This document shows, one piece after another, positions 42,742 through 50,718 of a DNA stretch of 64,000 nt (positions within the stretch are counted from its first letter, which is position 1; the number at the start of each line of letters is the position of its first letter). The notes under the pieces were generated by a model. It did no database searches. It saw only the letters and a program-made list of their open reading frames with translations, and was not told the DNA's origin. Source of the DNA: Nitrospira sp. (GTDB lineage: Bacteria > Nitrospirota > Nitrospiria > Nitrospirales > Nitrospiraceae); NCBI GenBank assembly GCA_030123565.1, contig CP126122.1, forward strand, positions 1,189,001-1,253,000, written 5' to 3'. The translations under genes were made by a program, and so were the position numbers.

Positions 42742-43988
42742 GAGTCACCACCACCGTTCTTTCCCATCTTGAATGTTTTCTGGAAACTGACCAGGCTGGG
42801 CTGGATGCGGAACGGACGCCCCACGGCATCCACGACGGCTTCCTGCGTCTTGAGCCCGTTGCCCGTAATGTAGGCGACCGTCACGTCACCCTTCTTGATC
42901 ACACCCTGTTTCACGAGTTTGCGCAGGACGCCGATGGTCACGCCGCCGGCCGTTTCCGCGAAGATGCCTTCGGTCTGGGCCAGGAGCTTGATTCCTTCCA
43001 CCACCTCCTCGTCTGTCACGGCGTCCATCGCGCCCTTGCTTTCCCCGGTGGCCTTCAGGGCGTAGTAGCCGTCAGCCGGGTTGCCGATGGCCAGCGACTT
43101 GGCGATGGTCTTCGGCTTGACCGGCTTGAAGAAGTCCCGGCCGGCCTTGTAGGCGGTTGCGATGGGGGAGCAGCCTTCGGCCTGGGCACCGTTGATCTTG
43201 GTGCGGACGGAATCGACCAACCCCAGTGCATGCATTTCGTTCAGCCCCTTCCAGATTTTCGTCAGCAGGGAGCCCGATGCCATGGGGATCACGACCTGGT
43301 CCGGCGTGCGCCAGCCGAGTTGTTCGACCGTCTCGAACGCCAGGGTCTTCGAGCCCTCGGCATAGTAGGGACGGATGTTGATGTTCACGAAGGCCCATCC
43401 ATGCTCGCCGGCGATTTCGCTGCAGAGCCGGTTCACATCGTCGTAGTTGCCTTCCACCTCCACCACGTTCGGCTTATAGATCAGATTGCCCAGCACCTTC
43501 GCGGCTTCCAGGTCGGCTGGAATGAACACATAACACTTCATCCCCGCCGCCGCCGCGTGGGCCGCGACGGAGTTGGCCAGGTTGCCGGTCGAGGCGCAGG
43601 CCACCGTTTCAAACCCGAGTTCGCGCGCCCGCGTCAGGGCGACCGACACGACGCGATCCTTGAACGACAGGGTCGGATGGTTGACGGTGTCGTTCTTGAT
43701 GTAGAGCTCGTCGATGCCGAGATGGGCGCCGAGATTCTTCGCCCGCACCATCGGTGTCAACCCGGCGTGCGGCCCGATGATCGCGCTGCTCTCCACCGGC
43801 AACAGGTCGATATAGCGCCACATGCTTTGCGGCCCCTGCTCGATCCTCTTCCGGGAGATCGTCCCCTTGATCTCGTCGTAGTTGTATTTCACTTCGAGCG
43901 GGCCGAAGCACATCTCGCAGACGTGGATGGCTTTGGGTGGATACTCTTTCCCACATTCCCGGCACACGAGCGCTTTCATTTTCGCCAT
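42738..43988 (-). CDS. thrC: Threonine synthase family PLP enzyme
   Basis: The protein has 416 residues from ATG 43988 (MAKMKALVCRECGKEYPP). The N-terminus is a zinc ribbon with two Cys pairs (CREC, CEMC) near residues 8-30. The PLP lysine is in LSFKDRVV near residue 105, and ASTGNLANSVAAHAA holds the phosphate-binding loop. It converts O-phosphohomoserine to threonine. Because it overlaps a sulfur-carrier gene and lies in a cluster with E1 and JAMM genes, a side or main role as a thiocarboxylate-dependent homocysteine synthase is possible; that is inference. The N-terminal ribbon form is common in archaea and Nitrospira. Confidence 0.88.
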   Translation of the reverse strand: MAKMKALVCRECGKEYPPKAIHVCEMCFGPLEVKYNYDEIKGTISRKRIEQGPQSMWRYIDLLPVESSAIIGPHAGLTPMVRAKNLGAHLGIDELYIKNDTVNHPTLSFKDRVVSVALTRARELGFETVACASTGNLANSVAAHAAAAGMKCYVFIPADLEAAKVLGNLIYKPNVVEVEGNYDDVNRLCSEIAGEHGWAFVNINIRPYYAEGSKTLAFETVEQLGWRTPDQVVIPMASGSLLTKIWKGLNEMHALGLVDSVRTKINGAQAEGCSPIATAYKAGRDFFKPVKPKTIAKSLAIGNPADGYYALKATGESKGAMDAVTDEEVVEGIKLLAQTEGIFAETAGGVTIGVLRKLVKQGVIKKGDVTVAYITGNGLKTQEAVVDAVGRPFRIQPSLVSFQKTFKMGKNGGGDS

Positions 43989-44001
43989 GGAGACACCTTC
44001 G

Positions 44002-44826
44002 CTACAAGTTACGTTGACTCGGAAGGGCACAGGTCGGCCCCACGTCGCCGTCTTCGATCAACTCCGTGATCGTGGGCCGCTCGCCGCAAAGCGGACAATC
44101 GGGATTCCGTTTGATGCGGATTTCTCTGAACTGGGTGCGCCGCGCATCGAAGTCCAGCAAACGATCGGTCAGCGGGCGGCCGATGCCCAGGATCAGCTTG
44201 AGGGCTTCGGTGGCTTGGATGGTCCCGATGATCCCTGCCAGCACGCCGATGACGCCCGCTTCCTGACAGGAGGCCACGAGGCCCTCGGGCGGCGGCTTCT
44301 TGAACACGCAGCGATAACAGGCGGACTTCTTGGGAATGATGGTGGTCACACGGCCGTCGAATCGGAGAATCCCGCCATGCACCAACGGCTTGCCGGCAAA
44401 GAAGCAGGCATCGTTGATGAGAAACTTCGTCGGAAAGTTGTCCACGCCGTCGATGACCACATCGTAGTCGTTGAAGATCTTGAGGGCATTACCGGCCGTG
44501 AGGCGCTCTTCGTACATCACCACATTGACGTCGGGATTGAGCGCCTGGATCTTTTCCTTACCGGACAGCACCTTGGGGCGGCCCACGTCGGGAGTCTGGT
44601 GAATCACCTGGCGCTGCAGGTTGCTCAAATCGACGACATCGCTGTCGATGAGTCCGATGGTGCCGACGCCGGCGGCGGCCAGATACAGTGCGGCAGGCGA
44701 ACCGAGCCCGCCGGCGCCGACCAGCAGCACCTTCGATTTCACGATCTTCTTCTGGCCCTTCCCCCCGACTTCCGGCAGGAGGATGTGGCGGCTGTAGCGG
44801 GTAATTTGTGAATCGGTAAATTCCAT
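44002..44826 (-). CDS. moeB: MoeB/ThiF-type E1-like adenylyltransferase, second copy
   Basis: The protein has 274 residues and is clearly paralogous to 41320-42123. It has GAGGLGSPAALYLAAAGVG, DSDVVDLSNLQRQ, zinc pairs CYRC and CPLC, and ASCQEAG near residue 195. It activates a sulfur carrier; the nearest is the 66-residue ThiS-like gene at 45907 with the cysteine synthase between. It ends 13 bases before the thrC start. A palindromic repeat lies upstream (44834-44957), so this gene may start a new transcript. Confidence 0.9.
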   Translation of the reverse strand: MEFTDSQITRYSRHILLPEVGGKGQKKIVKSKVLLVGAGGLGSPAALYLAAAGVGTIGLIDSDVVDLSNLQRQVIHQTPDVGRPKVLSGKEKIQALNPDVNVVMYEERLTAGNALKIFNDYDVVIDGVDNFPTKFLINDACFFAGKPLVHGGILRFDGRVTTIIPKKSACYRCVFKKPPPEGLVASCQEAGVIGVLAGIIGTIQATEALKLILGIGRPLTDRLLDFDARRTQFREIRIKRNPDCPLCGERPTITELIEDGDVGPTCALPSQRNL

Positions 44827-44833
44827 ATTTCAC

Positions 44834-44957
44834 GGGATGCTGAAAATGGGCCTCCAGCTGCGTTCTCGGCTCGACGAAATCCTCAACGTACCCCCGAGGG
44901 TACGCCTCCGGTTTCCTCTCGCCTGCGGCCTTGCTGAGAGACCATTTTGAGCATCCC
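44834..44957. repeat. Dispersed intergenic palindromic repeat, copy 3
   Basis: The inverted ends are GGGATGCTGAAAATGG and its complement CCATTTTGAGCATCCC. The core CTCAACGTACC-CCCGAGGGTACGCCT is shared with copy 2. It lies between the second E1-like gene and the cysteine synthase. Confidence 0.8.
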
Positions 44958-44980
44958 CCTCAATCATGCATCCCAAATGG

Positions 44981-45910
44981 TCAAATATTAAAATACTTTT
45001 CGATGCTGATATAGCGCTCGCCCGTGTCGCAGAGAATCGTGACGACGTTTTTTCCCGGGCCCAGTTCTTCGGCGACCTTCTGTGCGGCAAACACATTGGC
45101 GCCGGCGGAAATCCCGACCAGGAGTCCCTCTTTTTTCGCCAGCAGTTTCGCGGTCTGATAGGCCTCGTCGTCGGTCACGGTCATGACACGATCGAGCAAG
45201 GTCCGGTCCAATACTTTCGGGATGAAACCGGCGCCGATCCCTTGAATCTTGTGGGGTCCCGGGTCTCCGCCGGACAGCACCGGTGATCCGGTCGGTTCGA
45301 CCGCAATGACCTTGGCCGCCGGGTTGCGTTCCTTGATCACTCCGCCGCACCCGGTGATGGTGCCGCCGGTGCCCACGGCCGCGACGAATGCATCCACTCT
45401 GCCGTCGAGCGCATCCAGAATTTCAGGGCCGGTCGTCTTGCGATGCATGGCCGGATTCGCCGCGTTGGAGAATTGGTCGGGCATGTAGTACGACGGATTC
45501 TGCGCGACGATGCTCTCCGCTTCCTTGATGGACCCCTTCATACCTTCCCAGGCCGCCGTCAGCACGAGTTGCGCCCCATACGAGGACAGCAAACTGGCCC
45601 GTTCCATGCTCATGCTCTCCGGCATGACCAAAATGAGTTTATAGCCGCGCACCGCCGCGACCAGGGCCAAGCCGATGCCGGTATTGCCGCTGGTCGGTTC
45701 CACGATGGTGCCGCCGGGCTTCAGCTTGCCTTGGCGTTCGGCCTCGTTGATCATGTTCAAACAAATACGGTCCTTGACGCTGCCGCCCGGATTGAACGAC
45801 TCCACCTTGGCATAGATGGTGGCGGAGCCCGGTTTGGTCAACCGGTTGAGACGGACCAAGGGGGTTCGGCCGATCAACTCCGTGATGTCGGCGTGGGCCT
45901 TGAGGGTCAC
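44981..45910 (-). CDS. cysK: Cysteine synthase (PLP-dependent, CysK/CysM type)
   Basis: The protein has 309 residues. The PLP lysine lies in NPGGSVKDR near residue 45, with PTSGNTGIGLA binding the phosphate near residue 70. VGTGGTITG near 177 completes the site. It makes cysteine from O-acetylserine or O-phosphoserine. It overlaps the ThiS-like carrier by four bases, and E1 and JAMM genes are near, as in the mycobacterial mec-cysO-cysM operon. A thiocarboxylated carrier is therefore a plausible sulfur donor. Which acceptor it uses cannot be told by eye. Confidence 0.92.
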   Translation of the reverse strand: MTLKAHADITELIGRTPLVRLNRLTKPGSATIYAKVESFNPGGSVKDRICLNMINEAERQGKLKPGGTIVEPTSGNTGIGLALVAAVRGYKLILVMPESMSMERASLLSSYGAQLVLTAAWEGMKGSIKEAESIVAQNPSYYMPDQFSNAANPAMHRKTTGPEILDALDGRVDAFVAAVGTGGTITGCGGVIKERNPAAKVIAVEPTGSPVLSGGDPGPHKIQGIGAGFIPKVLDRTLLDRVMTVTDDEAYQTAKLLAKKEGLLVGISAGANVFAAQKVAEELGPGKNVVTILCDTGERYISIEKYFNI

Positions 45911-46107
45911 CGGCCACCGCCCATGTAGAAAAGAAATTCCACATGATCGCCGTCTTTCAACTGCGTTGTCTCCAGGTGTGTGCGCTCCAACATCGTGTCA
46001 TTGACCTCGACCGCCACCATCTGCGGTTCGATGCTCTTGGCTTTCAAGAGATCCAGCACGCTGCCCCCCGCGATCTCCTCGGACTTGCCGTTGATCATGA
46101 CCTGCAT
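45907..46107 (-). CDS. ThiS-like sulfur carrier with a C-terminal Arg after the di-glycine
   Basis: The protein has 66 residues in a beta-grasp pattern (MQVMINGKSEEIAGG, then VAVEVNDTMLERTHLETTQL). The end is FYMGGGR, so one arginine follows the glycines. A carrier in that state cannot be adenylated until the extra residue is removed, which suits the JAMM peptidase at the other end of the cluster. It is upstream of and overlapping the cysteine synthase and probably leads the operon. Confidence 0.88.
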   Translation of the reverse strand: MQVMINGKSEEIAGGSVLDLLKAKSIEPQMVAVEVNDTMLERTHLETTQLKDGDHVEFLFYMGGGR

Positions 46108-46298
46108 AGCCGCTCCTGAGAAGGTAAGAGTCTAAATAATTTCAAGACGTTAGCAAACGCATTCTCGATTTGTCAAGGCAACGGCCGGCCGAGAGACGAT
46201 GGAGCCGCCGCTGTCGCCGTGCGGAACGTGGGTGGGCGCCGCTTTCTTGACTTTCGCCATGCCTAGCTTACAGTATGCGCCGGTCTGGAGGGTAGGGA

Positions 46299-46676
46299 AT
46301 GTGGAAGAAAAATTTTCTGTTTCGCGCGCATGAGGCGACTCCGCTGAAGGAGTCGGAAAACGAACTGTTTCACGATACGGAACCGGCTTTGGACAGCGCC
46401 GGACTCCAGATGGAGAAGTTTCTGTCGGTCTGGGTGCAGGGAGAGGGCGAAGACGACCATCCTACTCTGTTTACCAATATCTATGTGCGGACCGCGACCC
46501 TGGATTTTCGGACCAGGGCAGGGTTTCTCCAACCGTTGCAAGGCCGCACGCACCAGATCAAACAGATGCTGACGCCGGAGCAGAAGGTGTTTTTGCGCGA
46601 GTGGTTGTCGAAGGCCTCGCCCCAAGCCTGGGAAGAGTCCGACGAACATTTTCGAGCCCTGTTCGACCTCGAGTGA
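46299..46676 (+). CDS. Conserved-looking protein, function unknown
   Basis: The protein has 125 residues from ATG 46299 behind GGTAGGG. It is soluble and mixed in charge (MWKKNFLFRAHEATPLKESEN, GRTHQIKQMLTPEQKVFLREWL), with the helical C-terminal half likely a small helical domain. There is no signal peptide or known motif. It ends just before a palindromic repeat. I do not recognise the family. Confidence 0.65.
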   Translation: MWKKNFLFRAHEATPLKESENELFHDTEPALDSAGLQMEKFLSVWVQGEGEDDHPTLFTNIYVRTATLDFRTRAGFLQPLQGRTHQIKQMLTPEQKVFLREWLSKASPQAWEESDEHFRALFDLE

Positions 46677-46684
46677 TCCCTGCG

Positions 46685-46855
46685 GCAGGATGTTGAAAAA
46701 GCCCGCCAGCTTTGTTTTCGCATCGTGGAGCGTACATTTCGCCCAAGACACGGCCGGCTCACCGTCTCGCCGGCGTCCACAAACGTGGCGCTCATTATGC
46801 TTCGCGCCGAGGACCTCGCTGCGGCCTCGCTGGACGGCTTTTTTGACCATCCTGC
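46685..46855. repeat. Dispersed intergenic palindromic repeat, copy 4
   Basis: The ends are GCAGGATGTTGAAAAAGCC on the left and GGCTTTTTTGACCATCCTGC on the right, the same arms as copy 2. The core differs and lacks the GTACC-GGGTACG palindrome. It runs into the 5' end of the PLD-type nuclease gene. Confidence 0.75.
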
Positions 46856-47364
46856 TCGTGCACCTAGTCTTACCCGTGACGCAGGTTCCGGTCTGTTCAG
46901 CCGCCACCGTTGATGTGTACTATGCGCCGGAGGATGAACCCATCGATCGGGTCGCCGGCCTCTATGCCCATGCGACCAAGTACATCTATGTGGCGGTATA
47001 TGGCTTGACGGCCCCCTCGGTGGTGAAGGCATTGGTGGAGGCCAAACGACGGGGGGTGGACGTGCGTGTCATCACCGATCGCGAACGATTGACCGATCCG
47101 AAGCAGCACAGCGCCGTGAACACCCTGCGGCTGGCCGGCGTGCCGATCAAGATCAACCGGCATGACGCACTGATGCATATGAAACAAGCGGTGATCGACG
47201 ATGTCGTCAATACCTCCGGCTCGGCCAACCACACGACCAGCGGCAACCGCTACAATGACGAACGGCTCGATGTCATCACCGATGCGAAGCTGACGACGAA
47301 GGCCCGCGAAAAATTTTTGGCCATGTGGAACGACCGGACGCGATTTGCCGCCTGGCCTGAATAG
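46690..47364 (+). CDS. Phospholipase D-superfamily nuclease (Nuc-like), exported
   Basis: The frame has 224 residues. The catalytic HxKxxxxD motif is complete in HMKQAVIDD near residue 162, followed by SGSANHTTSGNRYNDE. A single PLD domain is typical of Nuc-type endonucleases that dimerise. A hydrophobic segment (FLTILLVHLVLPVTQVPVCSAA) precedes the domain, so export is likely. The first 55 residues lie inside palindromic repeat copy 4, so the true start may be later (for example GTG 46858) or the repeat may have replaced the original start. It could degrade extracellular DNA. Confidence 0.78.
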   Translation: MLKKPASFVFASWSVHFAQDTAGSPSRRRPQTWRSLCFAPRTSLRPRWTAFLTILLVHLVLPVTQVPVCSAATVDVYYAPEDEPIDRVAGLYAHATKYIYVAVYGLTAPSVVKALVEAKRRGVDVRVITDRERLTDPKQHSAVNTLRLAGVPIKINRHDALMHMKQAVIDDVVNTSGSANHTTSGNRYNDERLDVITDAKLTTKAREKFLAMWNDRTRFAAWPE

Positions 47365-47376
47365 GATGGTCTGCAG

Positions 47377-48645
47377 ATGGGCCGTGCAATGATCGAAACC
47401 GATGTGGCGATTGTCGGCGCTGGCGGCGGGGGAGCCGTGTTGGCGTTGATGCTGGCCCAGCGGGGCATTCGTTCACTGGTGCTCGAGCGGGCCGCAGGGC
47501 CTCCGCAGGGGTTGCGGGGCGAAATTCTCCAGCCGAACGGCCAGCAGGTGCTGGATCGGCTCGGGTTACTCGACAAGTTGCCCGCCGAGGCGGTGCGGTC
47601 GGTCAGGCGATTCAACTTTTGCCGGGCGGGCGGCGAACGGCTCTGCACGGTGGACTACGGTGACCTGCCGGCGCCGTACAATAGAGCCCTGGTGACGTTG
47701 CCGAATGTGGCGCACCATGCCATTCTCGCATCGCTGGAGCGGCAGAATCCCGGCGGCCTCTGGTACGACGCAACCTTCACCGGACTCCGGTTCGAGGGTT
47801 CTCGTGTGGTCGGCCTGCAGGCGGAGCGTCGCGGCGAGCCGGTCGATATTTCCGCGCGATTGGTGGTCGGGGCCGACGGGGCCTTCTCGAAGGTACGGGA
47901 TTGCCTCGGCATTCCCACCCAGCTCCATCGCTATTCAGAAGGCTACCTCATCGCCATTCTGGATGCGCCACAGGCACTGGACGAGGGGCGGTATCTGGTG
48001 GGCAAACAGCAGATCCTGGGGCTCTTCCCCGCCGCCGGACAACAGGTCTACGTGTTCTACATGATTGAAGCAGGATCGTATGAGGCGATCAAGGCGCGGG
48101 GGATCGACGCATTGCGACAGGCCTGGGCTCGTATCGATCCGGCAATGGAGGCCATTGTGTCGGGTCTCGTCGATTGGAGCCAGACCGGCTACATGCCGAC
48201 CGGGCGTGTCAAAACGGATCGGTGGGTGGCGGACGGAGCTTTGCTGATCGGCGACGCGGCCCACGCCATGAATCCCCATGCGTCGCAGGGGCGCATGCAG
48301 GCGATGGTGGACGCCGTTACGGTGGCCGATTTCATTCCCGGATGGCTCAAGGAAAACGATTTCTCCGCTGCAGCGTTGCGCGCGTTTGAAGCGGCCCGCC
48401 GGCCTCAAGTGACCATGTTGCAAAAGTTGGCCGACGAGCAGGTCACATATTGGAATACCGGCAACCCCTTGCTGGCCTTTCTGCGGGATCGGGTTTTTCG
48501 TACCCTTGACCGTAATGCGCGTCTGCGCTATCGCGTGCTCTCGACCACGGCGGGGTTGCGGAGCCAACCGCCCTTTTCCCTGCTGGATCGGGTGATGGCC
48601 GCAGGGTTGTTGCCCGATCCGCATGCGGGTGAAGTCGGCGGATGA
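47377..48645 (+). CDS. FAD-dependent monooxygenase/dehydrogenase, UbiH/geranylgeranyl-reductase-like
   Basis: The protein has 422 residues. The N-terminal dinucleotide motif is DVAIVGAGGGGAVLALMLAQ. The second conserved region is ARLVVGADGAFSKVRDCLG near 170, and the FAD-binding GDAAHAMNPHASQGRMQAM lies near 290. This marks a class A flavin monooxygenase or lipid reductase. Members act on quinone precursors, isoprenoids or aromatics; no neighbour narrows it. ATG 47377 is 12 bases after the nuclease stop. Confidence 0.87.
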   Translation: MGRAMIETDVAIVGAGGGGAVLALMLAQRGIRSLVLERAAGPPQGLRGEILQPNGQQVLDRLGLLDKLPAEAVRSVRRFNFCRAGGERLCTVDYGDLPAPYNRALVTLPNVAHHAILASLERQNPGGLWYDATFTGLRFEGSRVVGLQAERRGEPVDISARLVVGADGAFSKVRDCLGIPTQLHRYSEGYLIAILDAPQALDEGRYLVGKQQILGLFPAAGQQVYVFYMIEAGSYEAIKARGIDALRQAWARIDPAMEAIVSGLVDWSQTGYMPTGRVKTDRWVADGALLIGDAAHAMNPHASQGRMQAMVDAVTVADFIPGWLKENDFSAAALRAFEAARRPQVTMLQKLADEQVTYWNTGNPLLAFLRDRVFRTLDRNARLRYRVLSTTAGLRSQPPFSLLDRVMAAGLLPDPHAGEVGG

Positions 48646-48692
48646 ACCATAGGACGATGACTTTCTTAGTAGATGACAAGAATTTCTTGCCC

Positions 48693-48862
48693 AGAGGATG
48701 CTCAAAAAGGCCGTTCACTTCGTTCGTCGTTCGTGAAGGGTCGTCCGTCTCTCGTTTCAGAACGGGCCGCGGTATATTCGCGAGATACGCTTCACGATTC
48801 ACGCTTCACGGATCGGTAAGCGATGCGAGAACGCAGCTGGCGGAATTTTTCAGTATCCTGAC
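48693..48862. repeat. Dispersed intergenic palindromic repeat, copy 5
   Basis: It opens AGAGGATGCTCAAAAAGGCC and closes CAGCTGGCGGAATTTTTCAGTATCCTGAC, so the ends are inverted copies. The middle (GTCCGTCTCTCG, CGCTTCACGATTCACGCTTCACG) matches the complement of copy 1. It fills the gap before the nucleotidyltransferase gene. Confidence 0.7.
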
Positions 48863-48883
48863 ACACTAACAGCAGAGGTATTT

Positions 48884-49642
48884 GTGACCCAACCTACCGC
48901 ACTTGATGTTCCATCGGAAGTCCAGCAGCTCTTGCAGCGGTTCGTCAAGGAGACGACCTCGTTGCTCGGTCAGCAATTGGAGGGCATCCTGCTCTACGGA
49001 AGCGCCGTGCGCGGGGAGTTTCTACCGGGCCGGTCCAACGTGAATCTCCTGCTCCTGGTCTCCGGGTACGGCCGCGAGGGCTTGAAACGGTATGCCAAGG
49101 CGCACCGGCGGTGGAGCCGCGAACAGTTCGTGGTGCCGCTCATGCTGACGGAGGCCGACCTCACGAAGCCCGACGCCGTCTTTCCCCTCGAATACCTCGA
49201 AATTCAAGAACAGCACCGGGTGCTCTGGGGGAGAGACCCCTTCATCGGCCTGCACATCGACCGGACCCATCTGGCTTATGAAGTTCGGCAGGGACTTGAG
49301 GGAAATCTGGTGCGGTTGCGACAACGGTTCATCGAGGGCGGCGGCACGGAAGAAGCGATCGCCATGTTGCTGCCTCTGTCGTTGACGGCCCTGCTGCCCT
49401 GCTTGCGAGGGCTGCAACGGCTGGCGGGCGAGCCGCCATTGTTTCAGTCCGAGGCGTTGCTGACTGGGATACAGACCATGGCGGGAATCGATCTCGCCGG
49501 GTTGACCGATGTGCTCTATCTGAAGCGAGGGATCATTAGTCCCGGTCCCGTGGAGGTGCCTCGGCTCTATGAACGGTATGCCGCGAACCTCGAAGCGTTG
49601 ATCGCGCTGGTCGGACCGGATGGAAAGCTGGGGAAACCATGA
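48884..49642 (+). CDS. Nucleotidyltransferase-fold protein
   Basis: The protein has 252 residues from GTG 48884. Residues 30-60 carry a Pol-beta-type core (LEGILLYGSAVRGEFLPGRSNVNLLLL). The GS pair is present, but the first metal-binding Asp of the usual GSxARGEADxxSDxD is replaced by SNVN, so catalysis is doubtful. The rest is helical, with LSLTALLPCLRGLQRLAG suggesting a HEPN-like or substrate-binding bundle. Its stop overlaps the TPM gene by four bases. Confidence 0.78.
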   Translation: MTQPTALDVPSEVQQLLQRFVKETTSLLGQQLEGILLYGSAVRGEFLPGRSNVNLLLLVSGYGREGLKRYAKAHRRWSREQFVVPLMLTEADLTKPDAVFPLEYLEIQEQHRVLWGRDPFIGLHIDRTHLAYEVRQGLEGNLVRLRQRFIEGGGTEEAIAMLLPLSLTALLPCLRGLQRLAGEPPLFQSEALLTGIQTMAGIDLAGLTDVLYLKRGIISPGPVEVPRLYERYAANLEALIALVGPDGKLGKP

Positions 49643-50376
49643 ACGGCCGATACGTCATGAGCCCGTGGTCTATTGCGGGATTCTGTATCGCGCTCCTGTT
49701 GTTTTCCGCTCCTATTGGTCACGCGCGAGAGATCGCGCCGACGTACGACCCCCTCGGTTACGTGAGCGACCATGCTGGGGTGATCGATGCGGATTGGCGC
49801 GAGCGAATTCGATCGGTCTGTCAGGACCTCGAACGGAAGACGGGCGTGGAGATGGTGGTGGTGACCGTACCCTCATTGAAACCCTACGGCTCGGCTAACG
49901 ACTACGCGACCGCCCTCTATCAGAAGTGGGGCATCGGCTCTGCTCAGGACGAACATGGAGTGCTGGTGTTGCTGTCCGTGCAGGAACGGCAGGCGGCCGT
50001 GACGATGGGTCGGCGGATGATCCCGGTCATGGGCGGCGAGGTGGTCGGGAGGGTCGGGCACGAATACCTCGATCCGGCCATCAAGAACGGACACTTCGGC
50101 GAAGGTCTCTATCGAACGGTCGTGGGGCTGGGCGCGATCTCGCAGGATATTCGCGTCGGCCCGCAGAAGAGGGCGCATTTTCGCGGGCTCGGGTTTTGGC
50201 TCACGCTCTTCACCGCCGGCGGGTCGCTCTGGTTCCTCTGGTGGCTCAGCCGTCCGGACCTGCGCCATCCCTATGCGCGCCTCCGGCGCGGCGAATATTG
50301 GGGGAGCGGCCAAGGGGGGTTCGGCGGGAACTTCGGCGGCATCGGAGGGGGGATGGGAGGGGAGGGGTGGAAATAG
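49639..50376 (+). CDS. TPM-domain membrane protein (YgcG-like)
   Basis: The protein has 245 residues. A signal peptide (IAGFCIALLLFSAPIGHA) is followed by a TPM/DUF477 domain (YVSDHAGVIDADWRERIRSV, VVVTVPSLKPYGSANDYA, GVLVLLSVQERQAAVTMGRR). A membrane helix follows near residue 195 (FWLTLFTAGGSLWFLWWL). The C-terminal tail is Gly-rich (GQGGFGGNFGGIGGG), as is common in the family. TPM proteins are linked with photosystem or membrane-protein repair or phosphatase activity, but the role in non-phototrophs is unclear. Confidence 0.87.
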   Translation: MNGRYVMSPWSIAGFCIALLLFSAPIGHAREIAPTYDPLGYVSDHAGVIDADWRERIRSVCQDLERKTGVEMVVVTVPSLKPYGSANDYATALYQKWGIGSAQDEHGVLVLLSVQERQAAVTMGRRMIPVMGGEVVGRVGHEYLDPAIKNGHFGEGLYRTVVGLGAISQDIRVGPQKRAHFRGLGFWLTLFTAGGSLWFLWWLSRPDLRHPYARLRRGEYWGSGQGGFGGNFGGIGGGMGGEGWK

Positions 50377-50718
50377 GAGGGGAGGGGCAGCCGGACTGGT
50401 TCCGTGCTCGCGCAACGCGCGGCCTAAGAAGGCCCTCGTTGGACGCGCGCAGTTGGAACCATCCCGGCTGCCCTCCTGAAGATAGAAAACGAACAAGTTT
50501 TGAAGGACCATTGTAGAAATGTGCTTGTTCGATGCGCGCAGTGAAGAACAACCCGACCGCGCCCTTGCAACCAAGAAAGCGCAGATCGTCGTGGGACGCG
50601 CACGGTGAGAGACCAATCGGGCCCCACTTGGCGAGAAACAAAATGCATCGGGTGCGAATAGTCCAGTTGGTCAAAGGGATCGATGGTACTTGATGTGATC
50701 GCAAGACCTGGCGCCAAG
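50377..50718. repeat. Degenerate GCGCGC-containing repeats and a long hairpin, no gene
   Basis: Three diverged direct copies are seen: CGTTGGACGCGCGCAGTTGG (near 50439), TGTTCGATGCGCGCAGTGAA (near 50525) and CGTGGGACGCGCACGGTGAG (near 50588). Between 50387 and 50470 CAGCCGG-TGGTTCC arms are inverted around GGCCTAAGAAGGCC, forming a long imperfect hairpin. Open frames across it on both strands are by-products of the repeats. Confidence 0.55.

Noticed and set aside
49873-50616. - strand open frame across the TPM gene end and the repeats
   Set aside because: It overlaps a well-supported gene, and the rest is repeat-derived low-complexity sequence.
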